64,000 nt of DNA from Ensifer sp. IC4062 (lineage in GTDB: Bacteria; Pseudomonadota; Alphaproteobacteria; Rhizobiales; Rhizobiaceae): NCBI RefSeq assembly GCF_020193575.1, contig NZ_JADYVD010000012.1:1-64000 (forward strand), in the 5' to 3' direction. A program made the translations under genes and the position numbers. Below are positions 9,790-18,808 of the stretch, one piece after another. Below the pieces are notes generated by a model that was not told the origin of the DNA, did no database searches, and was given only the letters and a program-made list of their open reading frames with translations. The first letter of the stretch is position 1. Each line of letters begins with the position of its first letter.

Positions 9790-10230
9790 ATGATCACTCG
9801 TTATAAAGCCGTTGCAACGTTGACCGCTGCGGTCTTCGGCATGATGACTTACAGCCCGGCGTTCGCGCTGGAAGTGGCCCAAGCGCAACAGACGCAGCCG
9901 ACGCAAGGACAGTCCAATAGCGGCGGTGCTGCCGTAAGCGATCAGAAAATCGAGGCCTTTGCCGTTGCTTATCTGCAAGTAGACAAGGTCAGGCAGGAAT
10001 ATTCGGCCAAGATCGAAGCTACACCGGATCAGGCCGCTAAGGAGAAGCTGAAAAATGAGGCCAGCCAGCAGATGGTCCAGGCCGTCGAAGCTTCGGAGGG
10101 CATCTCGGTCGAGGAATACACATCCATTCTGACGGCCGCGCAGAACGACCCGGCCCTTGCCCAGAAGGTCCAGGAAAAGATCCAGAGTTCCGCACCGGCG
10201 CAGCCAAATTCTGCACCGGCGCAACAATAG
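9790..10230 (+). CDS. Exported DUF4168 family protein
   Basis: 146 residues from the ATG at 9790, which has AGAGGA at a normal distance; the ATG at 9784 is too close to it but is possible. A signal peptide (ITRYKAVATLTAAVFGMM, cut near AFA-LEVAQ) leads into a Gln-rich linker. The DUF4168 core is helical (KIEAFAVAYLQVDKVRQEYS) and the tail is Ala/Pro/Gln-rich. DUF4168 proteins are small periplasmic proteins of unknown role. It converges on ppk2. Confidence 0.85.
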   Translation: MITRYKAVATLTAAVFGMMTYSPAFALEVAQAQQTQPTQGQSNSGGAAVSDQKIEAFAVAYLQVDKVRQEYSAKIEATPDQAAKEKLKNEASQQMVQAVEASEGISVEEYTSILTAAQNDPALAQKVQEKIQSSAPAQPNSAPAQQ

Positions 10231-10246
10231 GAAAGTCCCGATTTAA

Positions 10247-10283
10247 GCGGCGCCGCGCGTTTGGTACTGCGCGTGGCGCTGCG
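10247..10283. terminator. GC-rich hairpin between convergent genes
   Basis: GCGGCGCC-GCGCG at 10247 pairs with CGCG-TGGCGCTGC ending near 10283, between the stop of the DUF4168 gene and the stop of ppk2. It resembles the stem of the family B repeats. A bidirectional terminator is plausible; no long T-run. Confidence 0.5.
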
Positions 10284-10290
10284 GCCGGTT

Positions 10291-11208
10291 TCAGTATTTT
10301 GATGGAACGTAGAGTTCCGGCGGCAGGACGTTGCGCTCGTAGTCGGGGTTGAACACCCGCTCGGGCAGGGTGATATCCTCGTGCGGCACGTCCTCGTAGG
10401 GGATCAGGTGCAGCAGGTGATCGATGCAGTTTAGCCGGGCGCGCTTCTTGTCGTTGCCCTCGACGATGTACCACGGCGCTTCCGGGATGTTGGTGCGAGC
10501 GAAGGTCTCTTCCTTGGCCTTGGTATAGGCCTCCCAGCGCACCCGCGATTGCAGGTCCATGGGTGACAGCTTCCACTGCTTCAGCGGGTCGTGGATGCGC
10601 ACCAGAAACCGCATCTGCTGTTCCTCGTCGGTGATCGAGAACCAGTATTTGACCAGCCGGATGCCGGACCGCACGAGCATGCGTTCGAACTCCGGAACGT
10701 CGTTGAAGAACTGCTCCACCTGGTCTTCGGTGGCGAAACCCATGACGCGTTCGACGCCGGAGCGATTATACCAGGACCGGTCGAAGAGCACGATCTCGCC
10801 GCCGGCCGGCAGGTGGGGCACGTAACGCTGGAAATACCATTGCGTCTTTTCGCGGTCCGAAGGGGCTGGCAGCGCCACGACCCTCACCACGCGCGGGTTG
10901 AGCCGTTGGGTGATGCGCTTGATCACGCCGCCCTTTCCGGCAGAGTCGCGCCCTTCGAAGATCACGACGACCTTCTCCTTGTGATAGGCGACCCAGTCCT
11001 GCAGCTTGATCAGTTCCGCCTGCAGACTTAGCAGCGCGCGGAAATATTCGAGGCGTGGTATCGAAGCCGGGTGTGCCTTGCGGTAGATCTTGCGGATCTC
11101 TTCGGAAAGGGCCGGCTCGGAAAGCTCGAGCTCGTAGTCCTCGTCGATCGTATCGGCCAGCTCCGCTTCGAGCCAGTCCGGGGCCTCGGCGTCCTTCGAT
11201 TTGTTCAT
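10291..11208 (-). CDS. ppk2: Polyphosphate kinase 2 (PPK2 class I)
   Basis: 305 residues from the ATG at 11208, which has GGAGAG five bases upstream; the upstream extension of the frame is not needed. It catalyses reversible phosphate transfer between polyphosphate and ADP or GDP. Walker A is GRDSAGKGG (residues 87-95), the signature is RVVALPAPSDREKTQ, Walker B is LFDRSWYNR, and the lid region has the conserved IHDPLKQWKLSPMD. The length is that of single-domain PPK2 class I. The acidic N-terminus (ADTIDEDYELELSEP) differs from the Lys-rich one of the paralogue at 1-385. Nucleotide preference cannot be fixed from sequence by eye. Confidence 0.95.
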   Translation of the reverse strand: MNKSKDAEAPDWLEAELADTIDEDYELELSEPALSEEIRKIYRKAHPASIPRLEYFRALLSLQAELIKLQDWVAYHKEKVVVIFEGRDSAGKGGVIKRITQRLNPRVVRVVALPAPSDREKTQWYFQRYVPHLPAGGEIVLFDRSWYNRSGVERVMGFATEDQVEQFFNDVPEFERMLVRSGIRLVKYWFSITDEEQQMRFLVRIHDPLKQWKLSPMDLQSRVRWEAYTKAKEETFARTNIPEAPWYIVEGNDKKRARLNCIDHLLHLIPYEDVPHEDITLPERVFNPDYERNVLPPELYVPSKY

Positions 11209-11301
11209 CTCATCTCTCCGGTTCTCATCCTGAACCACAGTGTCTTGCGACTGTTCCACAACCGCATGAAAGAAATTTGAACTGCTGACGGCCACCCATG
11301 C

Positions 11302-11404
11302 CTACAACGCCGCGCGTCTTTTGAGACGCGCAAAGGTCGCCGTAGCACGTTGAATCGCTGCATGATTCCTCAAATCGATTCTGATTTGAAGAATCATGCA
11401 GTAG
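11302..11404 (-). repeat. Intergenic mosaic repeat, family B (reverse orientation)
   Basis: Reverse-oriented copy: CGCCGCGCGTCTTTTGAGAC, then CGTAGCACGTTGAAT, then a long hairpin CATGATTC-TCAAATC...GATTTGA-GAATCATG. The hairpin carries GATTC/GAATC sites of the type methylated by CcrM. It lies in the 325-base gap upstream of ppk2 and the lectin-like gene. Confidence 0.75.
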
Positions 11405-11533
11405 GCGGCGTGCTCGCCCCGTCATGGTCAGCACGCTTCTTCAGAACCTTATCACAAGGTTTTGATTTTACTCCTATCTTTGCCATCATAGGCTCTTTGT
11501 CGCGGGTTTGAAGCCTGCATCAGGGAGGAGATT

Positions 11534-12211
11534 ATGAAACGTGCAGTTGCACTTGTCGCGGCCGCCTTGGCCTGTTCGGTCGTGCCGGCTCATGGTCAGG
11601 ACACGAGCATGAGCTTCTTCGTCACCAGCGCCAATCCCGGCAAGGGCGGCGATCTTGGCGGGCTTGCGGGAGCGGACGCCTATTGCGCGCAGCTCGCGAC
11701 CGCCGGCGGTTCGACCGGAAAAACCTGGAAGGCCTATCTTTCCACTGACACGGAACACGCCAAGGATCGCATCGGAAACGGACCGTGGTATAACTCCAAG
11801 GGCGAGAAGATCGCCGACGACGTCGCGTCGCTCCATAGCGACAAGAACAACCTCACCAAGCAGACGGCACTCAACGAGAGGGGCGAGGTCATCAACGGCC
11901 GCGGCGATACGCCGAACCGTCACGACATCCTGACCGGCTCGAACCCGGATGGCACCGCTGCGGCGGACACCTGCGGCAACTGGACGATGGGCGGCGCGGA
12001 GGGTGCGGCAGTGGTCGGCCACAGCGACCGCATGGGCCTCGACGAATCCGACGCGGCCAAGTCCTGGAACTCTTCGCACAAGACGCGCGGCGGCTGCACC
12101 GTAGAGGCCTTCAAGACCACCGGCGGCGAGGGCCTTTTCTACTGCTTCTCATGCATGCTCCGCCGGCGCCATGAGCGGCGGGGCGGCACGGCAGCGGAAC
12201 TCTTGCGATGA
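11534..12211 (+). CDS. Exported lectin-like protein with an atypical C-terminus
   Basis: 225 residues; GGGAGGAG stands just before the ATG. A signal peptide (KRAVALVAAALACSVVPAHG, about 21 residues) is followed by a domain with Cys, Trp and Asp/Gly-rich loops (GLAGADAYCAQLA, GKTWKAYLS, RIGNGPWYN, GDTPNRHDILTGS). It resembles rhizobial exported proteins annotated as lectins. From memory that family usually ends a few residues after GLFYCF. Here 23 more residues, rich in Arg (SCMLRRRHERRGG), follow, which suggests a frameshift or rearranged 3' end. Function unknown; monocistronic. Confidence 0.75.
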   Translation: MKRAVALVAAALACSVVPAHGQDTSMSFFVTSANPGKGGDLGGLAGADAYCAQLATAGGSTGKTWKAYLSTDTEHAKDRIGNGPWYNSKGEKIADDVASLHSDKNNLTKQTALNERGEVINGRGDTPNRHDILTGSNPDGTAAADTCGNWTMGGAEGAAVVGHSDRMGLDESDAAKSWNSSHKTRGGCTVEAFKTTGGEGLFYCFSCMLRRRHERRGGTAAELLR

Positions 12212-12255
12212 GTGATCAGGCCGCGAAGCCGAAGGCGCGCTACCCGCTTCCGCTA

Positions 12256-13161
12256 TCACCGCCGGCATCGCCGCCATTCGCCGGGCCCTGTCTCAACCAT
12301 TTTGGCGAAGATCCGGGTGAAATGGCTCTGGTCGGCAAAACCGCAGCTACTGGCGATCTCGCTGATCGAGAGGTTCGAATTCAAGAGCAGGTCCTGGGCG
12401 CGTTCGATGCGGCGGGCGAGCAGCCATCGATGTGGCGGCGCTCCGGTCGTTTCCTTGAACGCGCGGGCAAAATGGCTGCGCGAGAGCCCGCATTCATGTG
12501 CGAGTTCCTCGAGCGCTATGTCGCCGCCGAGATGCTCCATCAAAATTTCCTTGGCGCGCCGCTCCTGCCATGGGGCGAGGCCGCCGCGCTTTGGGCGGTG
12601 TGCAGCCGGCATATCGCCATAGCGGGTCCCGAGATGAGCGAGCAGGGCCATGCCGATGTGATCGAGGAACAGCGGATTGGCTTGGTCGGGGTTCTGCAAT
12701 GCGGGCAGGAGGCTGCCGCCGAGGCTGCGGACGACTTCGTCGTCGTGAGGAACGCCCGGCGCTATCCCGATCGTACCCATGCGCGAGGCGCCCCGTTCGC
12801 CGGCGATCCTGTCGAGGGCGTGGCGCGATATGTAGATCGCCAGACAGTCGATGGGGTCGGCGAGGACGGAGGAATGCTCGCTGTTCAGGTCCAGAAGCGT
12901 GAACTGCCCGCCTCTGATCGGCGCAATCGCGACCGGCCGGTTCTCCACCCAGTAGGGATGGGGAGCGAGATCGAGCAACTGCAGACAGACGATATAGCCG
13001 TCGTCCCGTTCGATCCGGCCCAGGCGCCCTCTTTCCCTCTTGCCCCAACTGATCCGCGTGGCAGCGAAATCCGTTCTCTGAAGCCGCTGCACGGAAATAC
13101 TCGGCGGCGCTTCGACCCCGACAGCCTCGCCCAATCGCTTGCCGTATGCACCGCCGGCCAT
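12256..13161 (-). CDS. AraC-family transcriptional regulator
   Basis: 301 residues, ATG at 13161 with GGAG eight bases upstream. The C-terminal 100 residues hold the two helix-turn-helix units (ALEELAHECGLSRSHFARAF and SEIASSCGFADQSHFTRIF). The N-terminal 180 or so residues are a sensor domain with no close resemblance I can name. It is divergent from the paoABC-type operon, with 217 bases between them, and is the likely regulator of that operon. Confidence 0.9.
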   Translation of the reverse strand: MAGGAYGKRLGEAVGVEAPPSISVQRLQRTDFAATRISWGKRERGRLGRIERDDGYIVCLQLLDLAPHPYWVENRPVAIAPIRGGQFTLLDLNSEHSSVLADPIDCLAIYISRHALDRIAGERGASRMGTIGIAPGVPHDDEVVRSLGGSLLPALQNPDQANPLFLDHIGMALLAHLGTRYGDMPAAHRPKRGGLAPWQERRAKEILMEHLGGDIALEELAHECGLSRSHFARAFKETTGAPPHRWLLARRIERAQDLLLNSNLSISEIASSCGFADQSHFTRIFAKMVETGPGEWRRCRR

Positions 13162-13378
13162 TCGCTAACTCCGATCGAGAGGAATCTCTGGTCGAGGTCC
13201 GATGCTGTTCTTGTTCTGGGCGCCCCGCAAAAAACATAGCACTTTCGTACAAAACGCAGCAATACGGGCGCTGGCGCGCTCGGCACGCCTGCATAAGCTT
13301 GGCGCCGGCACTCCGATAAATCGATTAATCCTCTGAAAGAGCGAACACGCCGTTCCCCAGCAAGGAGTCTGCGTTACC

Positions 13379-14038
13379 ATGTCCGAACACGACCAACCCG
13401 AAAGCGCGGAAGCGCGATTGTCGGGCGGAATAGAGACCGCCCATTACGCATTTTCCCGACGCGACGTTCTACAAATGGCAGCAGGAGCCGCTACACTTGC
13501 GGCCATTCCGCCCGGCGCGGCGCAAGCCGCATCACCGGCCGCCACACCCACAAACCAGGAGGGCACGAGCGTGACGCCAGCGCACATCCGACTGACCGTC
13601 AACGGGAATTCGCGCGAGCTGGAGCTCGATCCGCGCCAGTCGCTGCTCGATGTCCTTCGCGAAACACTTGACCTGACCGGCACGAAGAAGGGCTGCAATC
13701 AGGGCGCCTGCGGTGCCTGCACCATTCTCGTCGATGGCAAGCGGATCAATTCCTGTCTGACGCTCGCAATCATGCATGACGGCGCCGAGATCACGACGAT
13801 CGAGGGGCTGGCGAAAGGCGACGAGCTTCATCCGCTCCAGGCGGCCTTTATCGAGCATGACGGATTGCAATGCGGCTTCTGCACCTCCGGGCAGATCATG
13901 TCCGGTGTTGGCTGCATCGCCGAGGGTCATGCCCATTCGCCGGAGGAGATCCGGTTCTGGATGAGCGGTAATATCTGTCGGTGCGGGGCCTATCCGGGCA
14001 TCGTCGCCGCTGTCGCCGATGCTGCCGGGAGGACCTGA
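13379..14038 (+). CDS. paoA: Aldehyde oxidoreductase iron-sulfur subunit, Tat-exported (PaoA type)
   Basis: 219 residues. A twin-arginine motif (SRRDVLQM, residues 26-33) and a hydrophobic stretch route the folded enzyme to the periplasm. Two [2Fe-2S] sites follow: the plant-ferredoxin type (GCNQGACGACTIL) and the helical type (CGFCTSG and NICRCGAYPG). It passes electrons between the molybdenum and FAD subunits of a xanthine-oxidase-family aldehyde dehydrogenase. It is the first gene of an operon with paoB (2 nt) and paoC (ATGA overlap). Symbol by family; the substrate in this organism is not known. Confidence 0.92.
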   Translation: MSEHDQPESAEARLSGGIETAHYAFSRRDVLQMAAGAATLAAIPPGAAQAASPAATPTNQEGTSVTPAHIRLTVNGNSRELELDPRQSLLDVLRETLDLTGTKKGCNQGACGACTILVDGKRINSCLTLAIMHDGAEITTIEGLAKGDELHPLQAAFIEHDGLQCGFCTSGQIMSGVGCIAEGHAHSPEEIRFWMSGNICRCGAYPGIVAAVADAAGRT

Positions 14039-14040
14039 TT

Positions 14041-15018
14041 ATGCTGCCATTCAGCTACGAAAAGGCCCGCAACGAGCAGGAGGCGATTACCGCCGCGGCT
14101 GCGGGCGCGCGCTATATCGCGGGCGGGACGACGCTCATCGATCTCATGCGCGAGGAGGTGGAGCGCCCCGAACGGCTCGTCGACATCAATGCCCTTCCGC
14201 TCGGAGGCATTCGCGTCGAAGGCTCGGATCTCGTCATCGGCGCGCTTGCGCGGATGACGGAGATTGCCGCGCATCCAGATACCCTGCGTCTGCAGCCGCT
14301 TGTCGCCGAATCCCTGATCGAAGGCGCATCGCCGCAATTGCGCAACGTCGCCTCGATCGGTGGGAACCTCTTGCAGCGCGTGCGCTGTCCCTATTTCCGC
14401 ATGCTCGATGCGCCATGCAACAAGCGCGAGCCCGGTTCGGGCTGCTCGGCGATCGATGGGCTCAACGGCGGCCACGCCATTCTCGGTGTTAGCGATCATT
14501 GCATCGCCACCCATCCGTCGGACGTTGCAGTCGCGCTGATCGCGCTCGATGCGACGATGCGCGTGCGGGGGCCGGAAGGCGAACGCACCTTTGCGGTCGA
14601 GGAGCTCTTCCGGCTGCCGGGCGATACGCCGCATCTCGAACACACGCTCAATCCGGGCGAACTGATCCTCGACGTCAGGGTGCCTGGCGGTCCCCACAGC
14701 CGTCGCGCACGCTACCTCAAGGTGCGTGACCGCGAGTCCTACGAGTTCGCCCTGGTCTCGGCGGCCGTTGCCATGGAAACGGAGGACGGCTTGATCCGCT
14801 CGGTCCGGATCGCCTGCGGGGGCGTCGGAACCCGCCCGTGGCGGATGCGGGCCTCTGAGGCCGCGCTGATCGGCAAGGAGCCGTCCCGCCCGGTCTTCGA
14901 GGCGGCCGCGCGGTTGGCTGCCGACGGCGCTCGGCCGGCTGCCGGCAATCACTACAAGGTGGAACTCCTGCAGCGGACGATCGTCCGCACGCTCGAAATG
15001 GTAGGAGAAATGGCATGA
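14041..15018 (+). CDS. paoB: Aldehyde oxidoreductase FAD-binding subunit (PaoB type)
   Basis: 325 residues from the ATG at 14041, right behind the paoA stop. The FAD-binding signature of the CO-dehydrogenase medium subunit is present (YIAGGTTLIDLM near residue 22, and NVASIGGNLLQRVRCPYFR). The family's extra cysteines (CPYFRMLDAPCNKREPGSGC) fit a [4Fe-4S] site as found in E. coli PaoB. It accepts electrons from the PaoA clusters. Its stop overlaps the paoC start by ATGA, so the two are translationally coupled. Confidence 0.92.
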   Translation: MLPFSYEKARNEQEAITAAAAGARYIAGGTTLIDLMREEVERPERLVDINALPLGGIRVEGSDLVIGALARMTEIAAHPDTLRLQPLVAESLIEGASPQLRNVASIGGNLLQRVRCPYFRMLDAPCNKREPGSGCSAIDGLNGGHAILGVSDHCIATHPSDVAVALIALDATMRVRGPEGERTFAVEELFRLPGDTPHLEHTLNPGELILDVRVPGGPHSRRARYLKVRDRESYEFALVSAAVAMETEDGLIRSVRIACGGVGTRPWRMRASEAALIGKEPSRPVFEAAARLAADGARPAAGNHYKVELLQRTIVRTLEMVGEMA

Positions 15019-17228
15019 CGAAGGTCATCGGACAACCGCTCCCCCGCATCGACGGCCGCGCAAAGGTAACAGGCGGCGCTCGCTACGCGGCCGATTTCAA
15101 TCAGAAGGGCCAGGCCTACGCGGTGATCGTCAGCGCTACGGCGGGTCTTGGCCGCATCACCGAAATCGGCGCTGACGCCATCTCTGCCATGCCGGGCGTG
15201 ATTGCGGTGATCAGCCACCTCAATGCGCCGCGCCTTGCCTATGGTGAGCACAAGGGGGTGATCGATCCTGCCATCGGCGAGCGCCTGCATGTGCTGCAGG
15301 ACGATCAGGTGCGCTTCTGGGGTCAGCCGGTGGCGATCGTCGTCGCCGATACGCTCGACCATGCCGAACGCGCCGCCGCGGCACTTAAGGTCGCTTACGC
15401 TGCCGAGCGGCCCGTCGTCGATCCGACGGGTCTGCTCGCCAGCGCGGTCATTCCGGAAGCCATGAGGCGGGGTGGCGACGCCGCCCGAGGCGACGCGGAC
15501 GGTGCGCTCGCGAGCGCGGAGACGATGGTCGACGAGAGCTACGATATCGCCCGCGAAAATCACAACCCCATGGAGCCGCACGCCACCATTGCGGCCTGGG
15601 ATGGCGACCGGCTGACGCTCTGGAGCAAGAGCCAGTATGTCGTCAACGAACAGGCCGAGATCGCGGCAATCTTCGGCCTGCCGATGGAGAACGTGCAGGT
15701 GATCTGTCCCTTCATCGGCGGCGCCTTCGGCACGAGCCTCAGGACATGGCCGCATGTCACGCTCGCGGCCATCGCGGCGCGGCAGGTGGGCCGGCCGGTC
15801 AAGCTGGTGCTGACCCGCAAGCAGATGTTCTATACCACCGGCCACCGCCCGCGCACGCTCCAGCGAATCGCGCTTGGGGCGACGAAGGACGGAAAGCTGA
15901 CGAGCCTCATCCACGAGGGCTACGGAGAGACGAGTCGCTACGAGGAGTTCATTGAGGCGCTCACCTCCGTCTCGGGTTTCCTCTACTCCTGTCCCAATGT
16001 GCAGACCCGGTATAGGCTCGTGAAGCTCGACACGGGCACGCCGACCTATATGCGCGGCCCGGGCGAGGCGAGTGGCGTCTTCGCGCTCGAATGCGCCGTG
16101 GACGAGCTTTCCTACAAGCTCGGCCTAGATCCGATCGAACTGCGTCGGCTGAACGAGCCTGAGATCGACGAGGCCGCGAACAAGCCGTTCTCGAGCCGCT
16201 CGCTGATGAAGTGCTACGATGCCGGTGCCGAGCGCTTCGGCTGGTCGAAACGGGATCCGAAACCCCGCTCCATGCGCGACGGGCGGCTTCTGATCGGCAT
16301 GGGTGTCGCGTCGGCTAGCTATCCGGCGTTTCACGCTCCCTCGAGCGCGCTCGCGCGCCTGCTTCCCGACGGCACTGCCGAAATCGAAGTGGCGGCGAGC
16401 GACATGGGGCCAGGGACCTATACATCGATGACGCAGGTCGCCGCCGAGACGCTCGGCCTGCCGATAGAGAGGGTTCGCTTCAGCCTCGGCCGCTCAGACT
16501 TTCCCCCGGCTCCCTCCCATGGCGGCTCCTGGACCATGGCATCCGTCGGCTCGGCGATCCGCGCCGCCTGCATCGCCGTGCAGGAGGAGGCGGCAAGGAG
16601 GGCCATTGCCGACCAGCGCTCGCCGGTCTTCGGCGCGTCGATCGATGGTGTCACGTGGGAGGAGGGGCGCCTGCGTCGTCGCGGCGACACCTCGCCCGGT
16701 CAGGCCTACGGCGACGTTGTCGCCAGCGCCGACGGACCGATCGAGGCGCATGCGTCCACCAGCCGTGACCCTGACATTGCGGACCGCTATTCCATGCATG
16801 CTTTCGGCGCAGTCTTTGCCGAGGTTGCGGTCGATCCCGATGTCGGCACGATCCGGGTGCGTCGCGCGCTGGGTACCTATGGGGCCGGTCGTATCGTCAA
16901 TCCGCGTCTTGCAGCGAGCCAGTGCACAGGCGGCATGGTCGGCGGCATCGGCATGGCGCTGATGGAGCGTACAGTGCTCGACGAGCGCGACGGCCGACCG
17001 GTCAATGCCCATATGGCGGATTATCTCGTGCCCGTGAACCTCGATATCGCTGACATCGAAGCGCATTTCATCGACGAGGTGGATCCGCACGTCAACGCCC
17101 TCGGCGTCAAGGGGCTTGGCGAAATCGCGCTCGTCGGCATGGCGCCCGCCATCGCCAACGCGGTCTTCCATGCGACCGGCAAGCGGGTGCGCACGCTGCC
17201 GATCCGGATTGAGGACATGCTCGCCTAA
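15015..17228 (+). CDS. paoC: Aldehyde oxidoreductase molybdenum cofactor subunit (PaoC type)
   Basis: 737 residues. Substrate oxidation by water-derived oxygen at the molybdenum centre happens here. Seen motifs are the cofactor loop PFIGGAFGTSLRTWP (about residue 236) and the C-terminal GVKGLGEIALVG, whose Glu is the catalytic base of the xanthine oxidase family. The length is that of PaoC/YagR. The protein has no export signal of its own and would travel with PaoA. It ends the operon, with a strong hairpin terminator 11 bases after the stop. Confidence 0.94.
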   Translation: MTKVIGQPLPRIDGRAKVTGGARYAADFNQKGQAYAVIVSATAGLGRITEIGADAISAMPGVIAVISHLNAPRLAYGEHKGVIDPAIGERLHVLQDDQVRFWGQPVAIVVADTLDHAERAAAALKVAYAAERPVVDPTGLLASAVIPEAMRRGGDAARGDADGALASAETMVDESYDIARENHNPMEPHATIAAWDGDRLTLWSKSQYVVNEQAEIAAIFGLPMENVQVICPFIGGAFGTSLRTWPHVTLAAIAARQVGRPVKLVLTRKQMFYTTGHRPRTLQRIALGATKDGKLTSLIHEGYGETSRYEEFIEALTSVSGFLYSCPNVQTRYRLVKLDTGTPTYMRGPGEASGVFALECAVDELSYKLGLDPIELRRLNEPEIDEAANKPFSSRSLMKCYDAGAERFGWSKRDPKPRSMRDGRLLIGMGVASASYPAFHAPSSALARLLPDGTAEIEVAASDMGPGTYTSMTQVAAETLGLPIERVRFSLGRSDFPPAPSHGGSWTMASVGSAIRAACIAVQEEAARRAIADQRSPVFGASIDGVTWEEGRLRRRGDTSPGQAYGDVVASADGPIEAHASTSRDPDIADRYSMHAFGAVFAEVAVDPDVGTIRVRRALGTYGAGRIVNPRLAASQCTGGMVGGIGMALMERTVLDERDGRPVNAHMADYLVPVNLDIADIEAHFIDEVDPHVNALGVKGLGEIALVGMAPAIANAVFHATGKRVRTLPIRIEDMLA

Positions 17229-17239
17229 TGACGGAGGAT

Positions 17240-17274
17240 GCGTTCGGCCGGTGCGAACGGCCGAACGCCATCTT
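17240..17274 (+). terminator. Rho-independent terminator of the paoABC operon
   Basis: A perfect 11-bp stem, GCGTTCGGCCG (17240-17250) with CGGCCGAACGC (17258-17268), encloses a 7-base loop and is followed by CATCTTTT. It begins 11 bases after the paoC stop. Confidence 0.88.
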
Positions 17275-17281
17275 TTGTGGT

Positions 17282-17556
17282 CCTTGCGCGTCTGACCACA
17301 ATACACGGCAGTCGGTATTGCGCCTTGTCGGTTTGGGGGTACGGCAAGGCATCTTCCCTCCCGTCCTCATTCCTGTGCTTGTCACAGGAATCCAGCCGGT
17401 CCAAGTCCTTGGGCCGAAAACACTCTTCGGCGCCGCAGACGCGGCGCCGCTGGATCCCTGTGACAAGTACAGGGATGAGGGCGAAGAAGAGCCTGCCAAA
17501 CCCAATTACGCTGCGTCGTGCACTGAGGCGTCTGACAAGACGCGCGGCGCGGTAGA
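17282..17556. repeat. Composite mosaic repeat: RIME-like core inside a family B stem
   Basis: Outer arms GCGCGTCTGA (17286-17295) and GACGCGCGGCGC-GTAG (end near 17556) are the stem of the family B repeats. Between them lies a RIME-like core, 17365-17480, bounded by CATTCCTGTGCTTGTCACAGG and its inverted form CCCTGTGACAAG-ACAGGGATG. A smaller palindrome (CGGCGCCGCAGACGCGGCGCCG) sits in the middle. It fills the gap between paoC and the cyclase gene. Confidence 0.8.
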
Positions 17557-17562
17557 GTAGAT

Positions 17563-18765
17563 CTATGGGCGCGCAAACAATTCCCGCGGTTCGCGGACGC
17601 CCTTCAGGTGGAACGAGCCGATCGTCTCGAAACGCGATCTTTCCGCCGGCGGCAGAAGCTCGACAAAGGCCGAGGAGACGAGCAGTGACCGGTCGGCGAG
17701 ACGGCATGTCGACGCGATCCGGCAGACCTCGTTGACGGCCGGACCTATGACGGTGAAATCCAGCCGTTCGTCGCTTCCGACGTTGCCATAAAACACCTCG
17801 CCAACGTGCAGGGCGAGATAGACCGAGGTGACTGCTGTCTCCTGTGCGAGACGCGTCGCATTCAGCGTGGCGATCCTCTCTTCGAGTTCGGTCTCGGCCT
17901 TAAGCGCGGCGAGGGCAGCTTCGCGACGGTCCGCACCGGTGAAGATCGCGAGCGTCCCGTCGCCGACGAGCTTCAGCACGTCGCCTCCCGCCGCATGAAC
18001 CGACGAGATCACCGCTTCCGCATAGTCGTTCAGCAGGGGGATCAGATCGCTGCTGTGAACCTGTTCGGAAAGAGCCGTGTAGTTCGCCATGTCCGAGTAC
18101 CACAGCACCGTATGGATACTTTCGACCTTGCCCCTGGCGATCCGGCCTTCGAGCACGCGGTGGCCGGCATCGCGCCCGAGATAGACCTCGACGAGCGACT
18201 GCGCGACCCACTTCAGCGAAGCGGCCTTGATGGCGAGCGCCAGCGCCGGCACCAGGCTGCGCAGCGCCTGGAGGTCCGGCCTTGAAAAGCCGCCCGGGGT
18301 CCTTGTCGACCAGCGCGAATAGAGGCTATCCATCTCGCCGATCGCATCCTTGCCGCTCAGGCGATGAATCAGCGCGAAATAATCCGTATGCCCTTCAAGA
18401 CGAAGATCGTCGAGGATCGTGAAGCGGGCCTCTCCGGTATAGTCGAGTGGCAGATGGATTTCTGAGAGCCTGTTTTCCAGCATGTGATTGAAGGGGCTGA
18501 CGCTCCACAGACGGGAATTGTGCTCCGACTGGTCGCGCAAAAATTCCCGCTGCCTGATCGCACCCGCTTCTTCGGCGTTCCAGACGAAGCCGCGCGATTC
18601 CAGAACGGGGTGAAGCGTGTCGAGAAAGATCGCCGCCTGGACGAGATCGAGCCCCTGCTCACGACAGCGCTCGCAAAAACCTTCGAGAAGTCCGGTCTCA
18701 TCGAGGCCGAGAAGGCCCTGTTCGACCAGCCAATCGCTGATTGTGCGGATTTTAAGATCGTCCAT
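17563..18765 (-). CDS. Class III adenylate/guanylate cyclase, soluble
   Basis: 400 residues from the ATG at 18765 with GGGAGAAAG upstream. The first 215 or so residues are a helical region of unknown type. The cyclase homology domain follows, with metal-binding aspartates in WYSDMANYTAL (D225) and VGDGTLAIF (D269) and the conserved IGPAVNEVCRI. It makes cAMP or cGMP from the triphosphate; I cannot fix the base from sequence alone. No membrane helix. The upstream region is a large composite repeat. Confidence 0.9.
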   Translation of the reverse strand: MDDLKIRTISDWLVEQGLLGLDETGLLEGFCERCREQGLDLVQAAIFLDTLHPVLESRGFVWNAEEAGAIRQREFLRDQSEHNSRLWSVSPFNHMLENRLSEIHLPLDYTGEARFTILDDLRLEGHTDYFALIHRLSGKDAIGEMDSLYSRWSTRTPGGFSRPDLQALRSLVPALALAIKAASLKWVAQSLVEVYLGRDAGHRVLEGRIARGKVESIHTVLWYSDMANYTALSEQVHSSDLIPLLNDYAEAVISSVHAAGGDVLKLVGDGTLAIFTGADRREAALAALKAETELEERIATLNATRLAQETAVTSVYLALHVGEVFYGNVGSDERLDFTVIGPAVNEVCRIASTCRLADRSLLVSSAFVELLPPAERSRFETIGSFHLKGVREPRELFARP

Positions 18766-18808
18766 CGCTTTCTCCCGGATCGGCGCACAATCCACCGCAT
18801 GTTTCGTT

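Noticed and set aside
17365-17480. Insertion sequence or transposase remnant
   Set aside because: The inverted ends belong to a short RIME-like element with no coding capacity and no target duplication that I can see.
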